Shown here: one piece after another, positions 1 through 5,974 of the stretch | Layout: each line of letters opens with the position of its first letter | Position numbering within the stretch: the stretch's first letter is position 1 | Source: CAZQYC01 sp043746555 | Lineage (GTDB): Bacteria > Pseudomonadota > Gammaproteobacteria > Steroidobacterales > Steroidobacteraceae | Assembly: GCA_043746555.1 (NCBI GenBank) | Contig: JAYTQU010000279.1 | Span: forward strand, 1 to 5,974 | Direction: 5' to 3' | DNA: 5,974 nt | The notes under the pieces: generated by a model | What the model was told of the DNA's origin: nothing | The model's input: the letters and a program-made list of their open reading frames with translations, nothing else | Databases searched by the model: none | Made by a program: the position numbers and the translations under genes

Positions 1-614
1 CTTGGTACAAAAATGCATGCGCGCCGTTGAACATCGACAAGAAGAGATCCTCACCGCGCATTTGTCCCTCAAGAAAGTGATGATCGCCAGTGCCGGTGAG
101 AAATGTGCCGGTGACTCGATCGTGCGACTGCGAAAATTCTCCAACCGCCGGATAGCTTGTGCCGGCGTCGTCGGTAAACGTCACTTCCCACCGGCCGGCA
201 ACATCGGCGTTGTCGGTCGATGGCGTTGCGAAGAAGCGAAATGTTTTGTCGTACTCGGCATTCAGCGGAAGTTTTTGTTCCGCGCCGCCCGGGCGAATCA
301 TGGTCACTTCGCCGGTGAGCGAGGTACGATTGATCTTCGCGGATAAGCGATTTTCCAATCCGGGAAATATCGCCGTTAAGGTTTCATTAGCTACAGCAAC
401 ATCATTAACGCGTGTGCGTTCCGCGCCATTTTTGAGATACAACACTAGCGCATCGGACTCGCGAGCGATCTCCAACTGAAAAGGTAGTTCGCCACCCGGC
501 AATGTTAGCGTCGCCCGATAGATACCGAGCTTTGGCTCGTTGAGCCGGCCGCAACCGGCTAGCAGCACCGTGCCCGCTGCAAATAGTCCGAGTGCAAAAA
601 AGAATTTTCTTCAT
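1..614 (-). CDS. TlpA/thioredoxin-family-like lipoprotein, N-terminal part; frameshifted start, truncated at window edge
   Basis: I read this by reverse-complementing the left end. An ATG at 614-612 opens with MKKIL, but that frame degenerates into unrelated sequence and stops at 407-405. The adjacent frame, from about 601 down to 2, stays open to the window edge. It reads FALGLFAAGTVLLAGCG, a lipoprotein signal with lipobox L-A-G-C (Cys codon 553-551), and continues as a beta-rich domain. That frame has a TGA just upstream (613-611) and no usable start before the lipobox. Removing one base from the A or T run at 596-608 joins MKK to the signal, giving about 204 visible residues. Later motifs include GRWEVTF, PAVGEF, TGTFLTGTGD and NGAHAFLY. 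From memory, these resemble the domain preceding the thioredoxin fold in TlpA/ResA-like lipoproteins. No CXXC is visible; a thioredoxin domain would lie beyond position 1. The protein is predicted to be membrane-anchored and exported. It could be a live gene with a sequencing indel or a young pseudogene. Confidence 0.72.
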
Positions 615-632
615 GACTTCAAGCTATTTGTT

Positions 633-654
633 AACCGGAATATAACCAGAACAT
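633..654. repeat. Two tandem 11-bp direct repeats in the divergent promoter region
   Basis: Unit 1 (633-643) is AACCGGAATAT and unit 2 (644-654) is AACCAGAACAT, identical at 9 of 11 positions. A third, weak unit may follow at 655-665 (AACTGACACTC, 5 of 11 matching unit 2). The 11-bp period puts each unit on the same DNA face, as with sites for regulators that bind direct repeats. The array abuts the -35 of the + strand promoter and covers the possible -10 of the divergent gene, so a protein bound here could affect both genes. No regulator can be named from the sequence. Confidence 0.4.
639..644 (-). promoter_or_regulatory. Possible -10 element for the divergent lipoprotein gene
   Basis: Read on the - strand, this hexamer is TATATT, a 5/6 match to TATAAT. 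It sits about 25 bases upstream of the lipoprotein ATG at 614. At 17-bp spacing the -35 position reads CGGAGT, which is a poor match, so the promoter would be weak or activator-dependent. It lies inside the first unit of the 11-bp direct repeat. The call rests on one hexamer and is tentative. Confidence 0.22.
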
Positions 655-656
655 AA

Positions 657-685
657 CTGACACTCCGCCGCCGCCCGATTAGCAT
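657..685 (+). promoter_or_regulatory. Predicted sigma70-type promoter of the sulfate importer operon
   Basis: CTGACA at 657-662 matches the -35 consensus at 5 of 6 positions. TAGCAT at 680-685 matches the -10 consensus at 4 of 6, and the spacer is exactly 17 bp. Transcription would start near 692, giving a leader of about 30 bases before the cysA ATG at 721. No other pair this good is visible between the divergent genes. The -35 lies directly beside the 11-bp repeats, which fits control by an activator, but CysB or any other regulator is not demonstrated. Confidence 0.5.
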
Positions 686-693
686 AAAGTCTC

Positions 694-706
694 GTGCATC
701 GTGCAC
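694..706. repeat. Short inverted repeat GTGCA-N3-TGCAC at the predicted transcription start
   Basis: Perfect 5-bp arms (694-698 and 702-706) flank the three bases TCG. The element lies just downstream of the predicted start near 692 and 14 bases before the cysA ATG. It could be a small operator or a weak hairpin in the leader. The arms are too short for a terminator and no T-run follows. Confidence 0.35.
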
Positions 707-720
707 GCTGGCGGCATTGT

Positions 721-2568
721 ATGTCCATTCTTCTCGATCAAATCACCAAACGTTATCAAGGCAGCCCGGTTGTCAACGACGTCTCCTTGGAAATCGCCGA
801 GGGCGAGTTCTTTGTGTTGCTCGGTCCGAGCGGCAGCGGTAAAAGCACGATGTTGCGCGCTATCGCCGGACTCACTGGGGTCGATCATGGTCGGATCTCG
901 CTGCATGGCAACGACGTTACGCGATTGTCGCCGCGCGAACGGCAGGTTGGATTCGTGTTTCAAAACTACGCGCTGTTCCGCCACATGACCGTCGCCGACA
1001 ACATCGAGTTTGCGTTGCGCGTTCGTAAAGTAAAAACGGCGGAGCGTGTGGCGCGCCGCAAAGAGTTGCTGAGACTAGTCGCGCTCGAAGGCATGGACAA
1101 CCGACTGCCGACGCAGCTCTCGGGCGGTCAACAACAGCGCGTCGCGGTGGCGCGCGCGCTTGCGCATAAGCCGAGCGTGGTGCTGCTCGACGAACCCTTC
1201 GGCGCGCTGGACGCGAAAATTCGCGAAGAACTGCGCACCACGATTCGTCAAGTACAACGCGAACTCGGCATCACGATTATTCTCGTCACGCACGATCAAG
1301 AAGAAGCGTTCGCGCTAGCCGATCGCATTGGCGTGATGAACTTGGGCCGCTTGCTCGAAGTAGGTCGGCCCGATGAACTATATACGCGACCAGCCACGCG
1401 CTTTGTCGCTACATTTTTGGGCGCGGCGAATTTGTTGCTGGCGCGGCAGACGGTCGACGGCATTCGCGTCGGCACCACACCGTTGGCCGCGCGTTCGCAA
1501 GAGCGATCCGAAAATAGTCGCGAGCACGAAGTGGTCGCGGTGCTGCGTCCGGAAGAAATCGAATTGAGCGTGTCGCGCGACGATCTTAAGGCAACCTATT
1601 TGGGAACGGGAGTCGTTCAGTCGCGACTCTTTACCGGCGCGAGCGAACGATTGCGCGTGCAAATGGCCGGCGGCTGCGATGTGACCGATAGTCATCAAGC
1701 CGGCGCGGCGGTGCTCGATGTGACGCGCACACAACATGAACAACGACTGTTGCAGTTAACCATTGGTCAAAGTGTGTCGATCGGCGTACGTCGTATCCAT
1801 GTTTTGCCGACGCCGCTGTCGAGTTTCACGGCGTATGCAACCAACGAAAGCGCGGCGCAGGCATTGAAACAACACCCGTTGCTGGACGAACTCGCGACGC
1901 GCATGAAGACCCGCGTATCTACACGCGTAGAGCCGTCTCTGTCGTCCCAACAATTGCCGTCGTCATCGTCGCAAACCGATTTGCTCAGCGGTGTCGCCGT
2001 CATCAGCGGAGCGAACAATGCCGCTGAGCAATGTCGTTGGTTGCTTGCGCGCGGCGCGACGGAAGTTTTCTTGTTGCCCGAACCAAGCATTAAACCGCAG
2101 CGCGTATTGATTCATTGGACGGGAGAGGCCGCGCGCCGCGGAACACTTGCCGTTGCCGCGTCGGTCTTGCGTCATCTACCAGCCGAAGCGATGTATCTCG
2201 GGATTTTGCCCGGCAGTACGCCGGAAACGCAGCGACCCGCGGGAGTACGCGATTTGCTGAATGCGCGCTCGGAAGCGCAAGCGGTTCACGGTCTCGATAT
2301 CCGTACCGAGTTGCGCTTCGGTGAAGTCGCACAAGAACTTGTGCAACAACTCACGGCGACGCCAAGTGAAGCGACAACGGAGAGGTTGTCGCAAATGTTG
2401 ATTCTCGGCATCACCGATCCCGCACAGTTAACGCAATTCGGCGAGCTGTTAGCGCTGGCGTCGAGTGCGCCGTTACTGATTGTCTGTCGACCGACCGAAG
2501 TCACGCAGTACGTATCGCCTGCGTCACTCGTATCGCCCGCTTCATCCGTATCACAAGTGGCGCGATGA
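721..2568 (+). CDS. cysA: Sulfate/thiosulfate import ATP-binding protein CysA with UspA-like C-terminal extension
   Basis: This is the cytoplasmic ATPase that powers sulfate/thiosulfate import through CysT/CysW. The ATP-binding domain (about residues 1-235) is intact: Walker A GPSGSGKST 35-43, Q-loop Q81 in FVFQNYALF, signature LSGGQQQR 133-140, Walker B VVLLDEP 153-159, D-loop GALD 161-164 and switch histidine H191. A TOBE-like regulatory domain follows (VVAVLRPEEIELS 271-283, to about 365). The ATG at 721 is chosen because MSILLDQITKRY aligns with CysA N-termini and GGCGG lies 6 bases upstream; an in-frame GTG at 694 would sit almost at the predicted transcript start. At 615 residues it is about 250 longer than ordinary CysA (around 350-365). 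The extra part has a serine-rich linker (405-418) and then an alpha/beta region (about 422-590) resembling UspA, with RVLIHWTGEAARRGTL at 461 and APLLIVCRP at 583. The usual UspA GxxGx9G(S/T) nucleotide motif is not recognisable. It opens the operon and overlaps the next gene by 4 bases. Confidence 0.93.
   Translation: MSILLDQITKRYQGSPVVNDVSLEIAEGEFFVLLGPSGSGKSTMLRAIAGLTGVDHGRISLHGNDVTRLSPRERQVGFVFQNYALFRHMTVADNIEFALRVRKVKTAERVARRKELLRLVALEGMDNRLPTQLSGGQQQRVAVARALAHKPSVVLLDEPFGALDAKIREELRTTIRQVQRELGITIILVTHDQEEAFALADRIGVMNLGRLLEVGRPDELYTRPATRFVATFLGAANLLLARQTVDGIRVGTTPLAARSQERSENSREHEVVAVLRPEEIELSVSRDDLKATYLGTGVVQSRLFTGASERLRVQMAGGCDVTDSHQAGAAVLDVTRTQHEQRLLQLTIGQSVSIGVRRIHVLPTPLSSFTAYATNESAAQALKQHPLLDELATRMKTRVSTRVEPSLSSQQLPSSSSQTDLLSGVAVISGANNAAEQCRWLLARGATEVFLLPEPSIKPQRVLIHWTGEAARRGTLAVAASVLRHLPAEAMYLGILPGSTPETQRPAGVRDLLNARSEAQAVHGLDIRTELRFGEVAQELVQQLTATPSEATTERLSQMLILGITDPAQLTQFGELLALASSAPLLIVCRPTEVTQYVSPASLVSPASSVSQVAR
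2512..2547 (+). repeat. Two 18-bp imperfect tandem repeats at the 3' end of cysA
   Basis: Two in-frame 18-base units (2512-2529 and 2530-2547) both begin GTATCGCC and encode VSPASL and VSPASS. A partial third unit (GTATCA, 2548-2553) encodes VS. They form a low-complexity tail after the UspA-like domain, ending at the stop codon. Such repeats can change copy number by slippage. An indel that is not a multiple of three would alter the overlap with the next gene. Confidence 0.55.
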
Positions 2569-3707
2569 AACTTTGGCAGCTTGGCAATCGGCGACTGACG
2601 ACTGGCATACACCGATCGGCGGGCGCGATGTTGGTTCCGATCTTTGTGCTGTTGTGCTCCGGATGCGCGCCATCGAGTACCGCCGACGATGGCGTCAAGC
2701 GCGTGCAACTACTCAACGTGAGCTACGATCCCACTCGCGAGTTCTATCGCGAAGTCAATGTCGCGTTTGCGAAACAGTGGCAAGCGCAAACCGGACAAAT
2801 CGTAAGCGTCAATCAATCGCACGGCGGTTCCGGCAGTCAGGCGCGCGCGGTGATTGAGGGCTTGAACGCCGATGTCGTCACGCTTGCGCTCGGTTACGAC
2901 ATCGACAAAATTCATCTCATCGGCAAGCGACTGGGTGCCGATTGGCAACATCGTTTGCCGGACAACAGTGCGCCTTACACATCGACAATTGTATTCTTGG
3001 TGCGCAAGGGCAATCCGAAAAACATTCGCGACTGGGACGATCTGATTCGCGACGACGTGCAAGTGATTACGCCCAATCCAAAAACATCCGGCGGCGCGCG
3101 TTGGAATTACTTGGCCGCGTGGGGCTACAAGTTGAATCGCGAACTCGGCGGCGATCTAACAAAACTCGACGACACTCGTGCTGCGCGAGAGGTGGCTGCG
3201 GCACAAGCGAGCGCCGAGCGTTTCGTTGCGACTCTCTACAGTCATGTCCCGGTGCTCGACAGTGGCGCGCGCGGCGCCACCAATACGTTTGTGCAGCGTG
3301 AGATTGGCGACGTGTTGATCGCGTGGGAAAACGAGGCATTGCTGTCGCTCAAAGAACTGGGATCCGAGCGACTAGAGCTGATCGTGCCGTCGATCAGCAT
3401 TCTTGCGGAACCGCCCGTGGCGCTAGTCGATACCGTAGTCGATCGCAAAGGCACGCGTCAGGTCGCCGAAGCCTATCTGCAATTTTTGTATACGCCCATC
3501 GGCCAAGAACTCGCGGCTCGTCATTACTTTCGACCACGCGACAAGGAAGTTGCGGCAAAGCACGCCGATGTGTTTAAAAAGCTCAACACATTTTCGATCG
3601 ACGAGGTATTCGGCGGCTGGAGCAAAGCGCAACAGACGCATTTCGCCGATGGCGGAATGTACGACCGCTTGTATCAACTGAATTCCGCACGGACCCACGG
3701 TTCGTAG
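2565..3707 (+). CDS. sbp: Sulfate-binding protein (Sbp/CysP family), probable lipoprotein
   Basis: This is the extracytoplasmic solute-binding subunit that hands sulfate (possibly thiosulfate) to CysT/CysW. The core closely follows enterobacterial Sbp: NVSYDPTRE 51-59, QSHGGSGSQ 84-92, SAPYTSTIVFLVRKGNP 135-151, TPNPKTSGGARWNYLAAWGY 169-188, LDSGARGATNTFV 231-243, LIAWENEALL 251-260 and FSIDEVFGGW 343-352. The Asp, Ser, Ser-Gly-Gly, Ala and Trp positions that bind sulfate in Salmonella Sbp are all represented. At 380 residues it exceeds the usual ~330-340, through a long N-terminus and an extra helical stretch around 193-218. The N-terminus has basic residues, a hydrophobic run and C-S-G-C (31-34), so Cys34 may be lipidated, although Cys at -3 is not canonical. 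The ATG overlaps the cysA stop (ATGA), implying translational coupling. A second ATG at 2628 (Met22) would leave no basic residues before the hydrophobic segment. Sulfate versus thiosulfate preference cannot be decided by eye. Confidence 0.94.
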   Translation: MKLWQLGNRRLTTGIHRSAGAMLVPIFVLLCSGCAPSSTADDGVKRVQLLNVSYDPTREFYREVNVAFAKQWQAQTGQIVSVNQSHGGSGSQARAVIEGLNADVVTLALGYDIDKIHLIGKRLGADWQHRLPDNSAPYTSTIVFLVRKGNPKNIRDWDDLIRDDVQVITPNPKTSGGARWNYLAAWGYKLNRELGGDLTKLDDTRAAREVAAAQASAERFVATLYSHVPVLDSGARGATNTFVQREIGDVLIAWENEALLSLKELGSERLELIVPSISILAEPPVALVDTVVDRKGTRQVAEAYLQFLYTPIGQELAARHYFRPRDKEVAAKHADVFKKLNTFSIDEVFGGWSKAQQTHFADGGMYDRLYQLNSARTHGS

Positions 3708-3711
3708 TCCG

Positions 3712-4551
3712 ATGGCGACCTTCAAACAAAAGAGCGTCATTCCCGGCTTCGGACTTACGTTCGGTTTCACCGTCTTTACGTTGAGTGCCGTCGTATTGGT
3801 TCCGTTGGCCGCGCTGGTCATCAAGACGGCTGGACTCGATTGGTCGCAATTCCTGAAGATCGTGCTCGATCCGCGAGCACTGGCGTCCTATCGACTTACA
3901 TTTGGTTCTGCCGCACTCGCTGCCGCCATCAACACCGTATTCGGCTTTATCATTGCGTGGACATTGGTGCGATACGAATTTCCCGGCCGTCGTCTACTCG
4001 ATGCGTTAATCGACATGCCGTTTGCCTTGCCGACGGCAGTGTCCGGTATCGCGTTGACAGCAGTATTTGCCGGCAACGGTTCGATCGGCCGCTATCTCGA
4101 TCGGTTGGGGATTCATGTTGCGTATACTTGGATCGGCGTCGTACTGGCGCTGACGTTGATCGGCATGCCGTTCGTCGTGCGCTCGGTGCAACCGGCGCTG
4201 CTCGAAGTGCAACGCGATTTGGAGGATGTCGCCGAAACGTTAGGTGCAACGCGCTATACGATATTTTGGCGCATCATCATTCCCGCCGTATTGCCGGCAC
4301 TTATGACGGGCTTTGCGATGGCGCTGGCGCGCGGCATTGGCGAATATGGATCGGTGATCTTCATCTCCGGCAACTTACCGATGAAGACCGAAATCACGCC
4401 GTTGCTCATTGTCATCAAGCTCGAGCAATACGACTATTTAGGCGCGGCCGCTTTGGGGTTTGTGATGTTGGTGTTTTCTTTTTTTATGTTGCTGTCCATT
4501 AATTTGTTACAAACCTGGGGGCGTCGTCGTCTCGTAGTCGAGCGACGCTAA
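3712..4551 (+). CDS. cysT: Sulfate/thiosulfate ABC transporter permease CysT (CysU)
   Basis: This inner-membrane channel subunit pairs with CysW. The 279 residues match the usual CysT length (about 275-280). The protein aligns by eye with E. coli CysU along its length: VIPGF near the N-terminus, RYEFPGRRLLDALIDMPFALPTAVSGIAL at 87-115, YTWIGV 138-143, PFVVRSVQPALLE 153-165, GEYGSVIFISGN 210-221 and KTEITPLLI 225-233. Six hydrophobic segments are expected at about 14-38, 62-86, 103-121, 137-156, 191-218 and 244-268. The cytoplasmic EAA loop, which contacts CysA, lies at about 171-191 (ETLGATRYTIFWRIIIP). The gene starts 4 bases after the sbp stop. No strong ribosome-binding site is seen, so it may depend on coupling. 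No internal stop or frameshift is visible. Confidence 0.95.
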   Translation: MATFKQKSVIPGFGLTFGFTVFTLSAVVLVPLAALVIKTAGLDWSQFLKIVLDPRALASYRLTFGSAALAAAINTVFGFIIAWTLVRYEFPGRRLLDALIDMPFALPTAVSGIALTAVFAGNGSIGRYLDRLGIHVAYTWIGVVLALTLIGMPFVVRSVQPALLEVQRDLEDVAETLGATRYTIFWRIIIPAVLPALMTGFAMALARGIGEYGSVIFISGNLPMKTEITPLLIVIKLEQYDYLGAAALGFVMLVFSFFMLLSINLLQTWGRRRLVVERR

Positions 4552-4584
4552 TCCAAATACGGGCGCAATCCGACGGCAAACCTA

Positions 4585-5454
4585 ATGAGCGGCAACATAT
4601 CCAAAGAGCTTCAAGCGGAACTCAAATCGCGTCCGGGTCGAAATACTTTGCGTTCGATGCTGACTCGTTGGGTATTTATCGGTTTATCGTTGTTATTTTT
4701 GGCGGCGCTGCTGATAGCGCCGCTCATGACCGTGTTCAGCGTGGCGTTTAGCAAAGGACTCGAAGTCTATTTTCAAAGCTTTGCGGATGCGGACACGATG
4801 GCCGCAATTCGCTTGACGCTGTTCACTGCCGCCATCGTTGTCCCACTCAATACGATCTTCGGCGTAGCGGCCGCATGGGCGATCGCCAAGTTCGAGTTCA
4901 AGGGTAAGAGCATGTTGATTACGGCGATCGACTTACCGATTGCCGTGTCGCCGGTTATCGCGGGACTCCTCTACGTGTTGGTGTTCGGCGCGCAGGGTTG
5001 GTTTGGGTCGTGGCTCATCGAACACGACTACAACATCGTGTTTGCCGTGCCCGGTATTGTGTTGGCCACAATGTTCGTCACGTTTCCGTACGTGGCTCGT
5101 GAGTTGATTCCGCTAATGGAACAGTTGGGCAACGACGAAGAAGAAGCCGCGATTACGCTAGGCGCAGGCGGGGTGATGACTTTCTTTCGCGTTACCCTGC
5201 CGAAAATTCGCTGGGGTTTGCTGTATGGCGTGATTCTCTGCAACGCTCGGGCGATGGGCGAATTCGGCGCGGTGTCGGTGGTCTCCGGTCACATTCGCGG
5301 CCTCACCAATACGATGCCGCTGCACATCGAGGTCATGTACAACGAGTACAATTTCGTCGGCGCGTTTGCGGTGGCGTCGCTGCTAACGATGTTGGCGGTG
5401 GTCACATTGATTATCAAGACGCTGGTGGAGTGGCGGGGTTATAGGGGCAAGTGA
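4585..5454 (+). CDS. cysW: Sulfate/thiosulfate ABC transporter permease CysW
   Basis: This is the second inner-membrane channel subunit of the importer. Its 289 residues compare with about 291 in E. coli CysW. Diagnostic stretches are LIAPLMTVFSVAFSKGL 43-59, DLPIAVSPVIAGLLYVLVFG 116-135, VTFPYVARELIPLM 165-178, NARAMGEFGAVSVVSGHIRG 220-239, PLHIEV 245-250 and YNFVGAFAVASLLT 255-268. The EAA loop is at about 184-206 (DEEEAAITLGAGG, then FFRVTLP). The ATG at 4585 gives a short polar, basic N-terminal tail before the first membrane helix, like other CysW proteins; Met25 (4657) would delete it. The gap to cysT is 33 bases, the largest within the importer set, with no terminator in it. After the stop at 5452-5454, the next 46 bases also show no hairpin with a T-run. 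Confidence 0.95.
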   Translation: MSGNISKELQAELKSRPGRNTLRSMLTRWVFIGLSLLFLAALLIAPLMTVFSVAFSKGLEVYFQSFADADTMAAIRLTLFTAAIVVPLNTIFGVAAAWAIAKFEFKGKSMLITAIDLPIAVSPVIAGLLYVLVFGAQGWFGSWLIEHDYNIVFAVPGIVLATMFVTFPYVARELIPLMEQLGNDEEEAAITLGAGGVMTFFRVTLPKIRWGLLYGVILCNARAMGEFGAVSVVSGHIRGLTNTMPLHIEVMYNEYNFVGAFAVASLLTMLAVVTLIIKTLVEWRGYRGK

Positions 5455-5500
5455 CGATCATGTTCAGTAGCACATTAAGCACCACGTTAATCACTAGGCG

Positions 5501-5974
5501 ATGCGCGAACGCTTAAGAGAATTTTGGAGCTTATTGCAGCTCGACTTTCGCAAGGCCAAGCTGAGCGCGTTGCTGGCTGCGATCAACGTGTTCCTGGTCG
5601 TATTGGTGGTCGGCGGCATTTCAATCAGCGCAGTGGGGTTACTGCGAAAACTAGCCGACACCCAAGGTGTAGTGCGCGTGCAATTGGCGGGCGCCACCGC
5701 GCGCGAGGAAGTTCGACGTATCGACGAAGATATGTTGACCGCGACGCGTGCGCTCGCGATGCGTTCCGCACTGCGCCGTTTGATCGCGGAAGAGGCGCCG
5801 AACGCCATCGAGTTGTACTTGCGGCGCGCATGCCAGACCGCTAACGCAGAAGTATGCATTGTGGCGCGCGGAACGACGGTAATCGCGCAGAGCGTGGCGG
5901 CTCAATCGGTTGTCATCGATGGCAAGGGAGTCATGATGGCCTACGAAGAACAAGGAGAGCACTTCATGATTGCG
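5501..5974 (+). CDS. Predicted transmembrane sensor protein (histidine kinase-like N-terminus), truncated at window edge
   Basis: An ATG at 5501 opens a frame with no stop for 158 codons to the right edge. An in-frame TAG at 5495-5497 rules out an upstream start. The basic N-terminus (MRERLREF, then RKAK) precedes one strong hydrophobic segment at about 22-47. An amphipathic, helix-rich stretch follows (50-110, including AREEVRRIDEDMLTATRAL), then a short beta-rich part (CIVARGTTVIAQS, 119-131). This layout is typical of a sensor domain placed outside the membrane in two-component histidine kinases and similar receptors. A second membrane helix, HAMP and catalytic domains would lie beyond the window, so the output type is not visible. 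The gene lies 46 bases after cysW on the same strand with no terminator between, so co-transcription is plausible. Membrane anchoring is well supported; calling it a kinase is inference. Confidence 0.7.
   Translation, partial: MRERLREFWSLLQLDFRKAKLSALLAAINVFLVVLVVGGISISAVGLLRKLADTQGVVRVQLAGATAREEVRRIDEDMLTATRALAMRSALRRLIAEEAPNAIELYLRRACQTANAEVCIVARGTTVIAQSVAAQSVVIDGKGVMMAYEEQGEHFMIA

Noticed and set aside
2..479. Two open frames on the + strand at the left end (2-346 and 159-479)
   Set aside because: They are antisense to the lipoprotein frame, whose lipobox and domain motifs are coherent. The + strand translations look random.
2286..2708. A 140-codon - strand open frame across the cysA/sbp junction
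   Set aside because: It is antisense to two well-supported coding regions, has low-complexity composition and no recognisable motif.
3261..3280. GC-rich inverted repeat GTGGCG...CGCCAC inside sbp
   Set aside because: It coincides with codons for the conserved SGARGAT motif and is followed by coding sequence with no T-run, so it is better explained by codon choice than by a terminator or operator.
3840..4502. A 220-codon open frame overlapping cysT in another + frame
   Set aside because: It lies entirely within the convincing CysT frame, is rich in Arg, Cys and His as expected for a shifted reading of a membrane protein gene, and shows no recognisable domain.
5455..5500. Possible terminator after cysW
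   Set aside because: No stem-loop with a following T-run is visible in these 46 bases.
5460..5516. An 18-codon open frame between cysW and the sensor gene
   Set aside because: It has no ribosome-binding site, overlaps the sensor start out of frame, and has no attenuator-type structure around it.
1..5974. CRISPR array, tRNA, rRNA, insertion sequence or phage genes
   Set aside because: No regularly spaced repeats, cloverleaf signatures, transposase-like proteins or terminal inverted repeats were seen. Nearly the whole window is accounted for by coding sequence.

Overview
The window carries a sulfate/thiosulfate ABC importer operon on the + strand. A divergent, truncated lipoprotein gene lies on its left and the start of a membrane-anchored sensor gene on its right. 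The importer proteins resemble proteobacterial CysA, Sbp, CysT and CysW, and the base composition is moderately GC-rich. I infer a Gram-negative proteobacterium, probably gamma or beta, but the window holds no rRNA or other marker that fixes the taxon.

Layout. Positions 614 to 2 (- strand) encode the N-terminal ~204 residues of a predicted lipoprotein that leaves the window at its left edge. It resembles the N-terminal part of TlpA/thioredoxin-family lipoproteins. Its signal peptide is split by a one-base frameshift next to homopolymer runs, so no single frame holds both the ATG and the lipobox. Positions 615-720 are a short divergent intergenic region. It holds a good sigma70-like promoter for the + strand, two near-perfect 11-bp direct repeats, and a small inverted repeat at the expected transcription start. 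Positions 721-2568 encode CysA, the importer ATPase, with an unusual ~250-residue C-terminal extension that looks like a degenerate universal stress protein (UspA) fold. Positions 2565-3707 encode the sulfate-binding protein, 3712-4551 the permease CysT, and 4585-5454 the permease CysW. From 5501 to the right edge runs the N-terminal part of a predicted transmembrane sensor protein.

How the genes work together. The binding protein captures sulfate (or thiosulfate) in the periplasm, the CysT/CysW heterodimer forms the channel, and a CysA dimer powers uptake by ATP hydrolysis. Spacing is tight: a 4-base ATGA overlap, then gaps of 4 and 33 bases. No terminator is visible between genes, so the four genes are probably one transcript. 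The 46-base gap to the sensor gene also lacks a terminator, so that gene may be co-transcribed. The order cysA-sbp-cysT-cysW differs from the E. coli order cysP-cysU-cysW-cysA.

The points most worth following up are the CysA-UspA-like fusion, the frameshifted lipoprotein start, and the possible link between the sensor gene and sulfate uptake.
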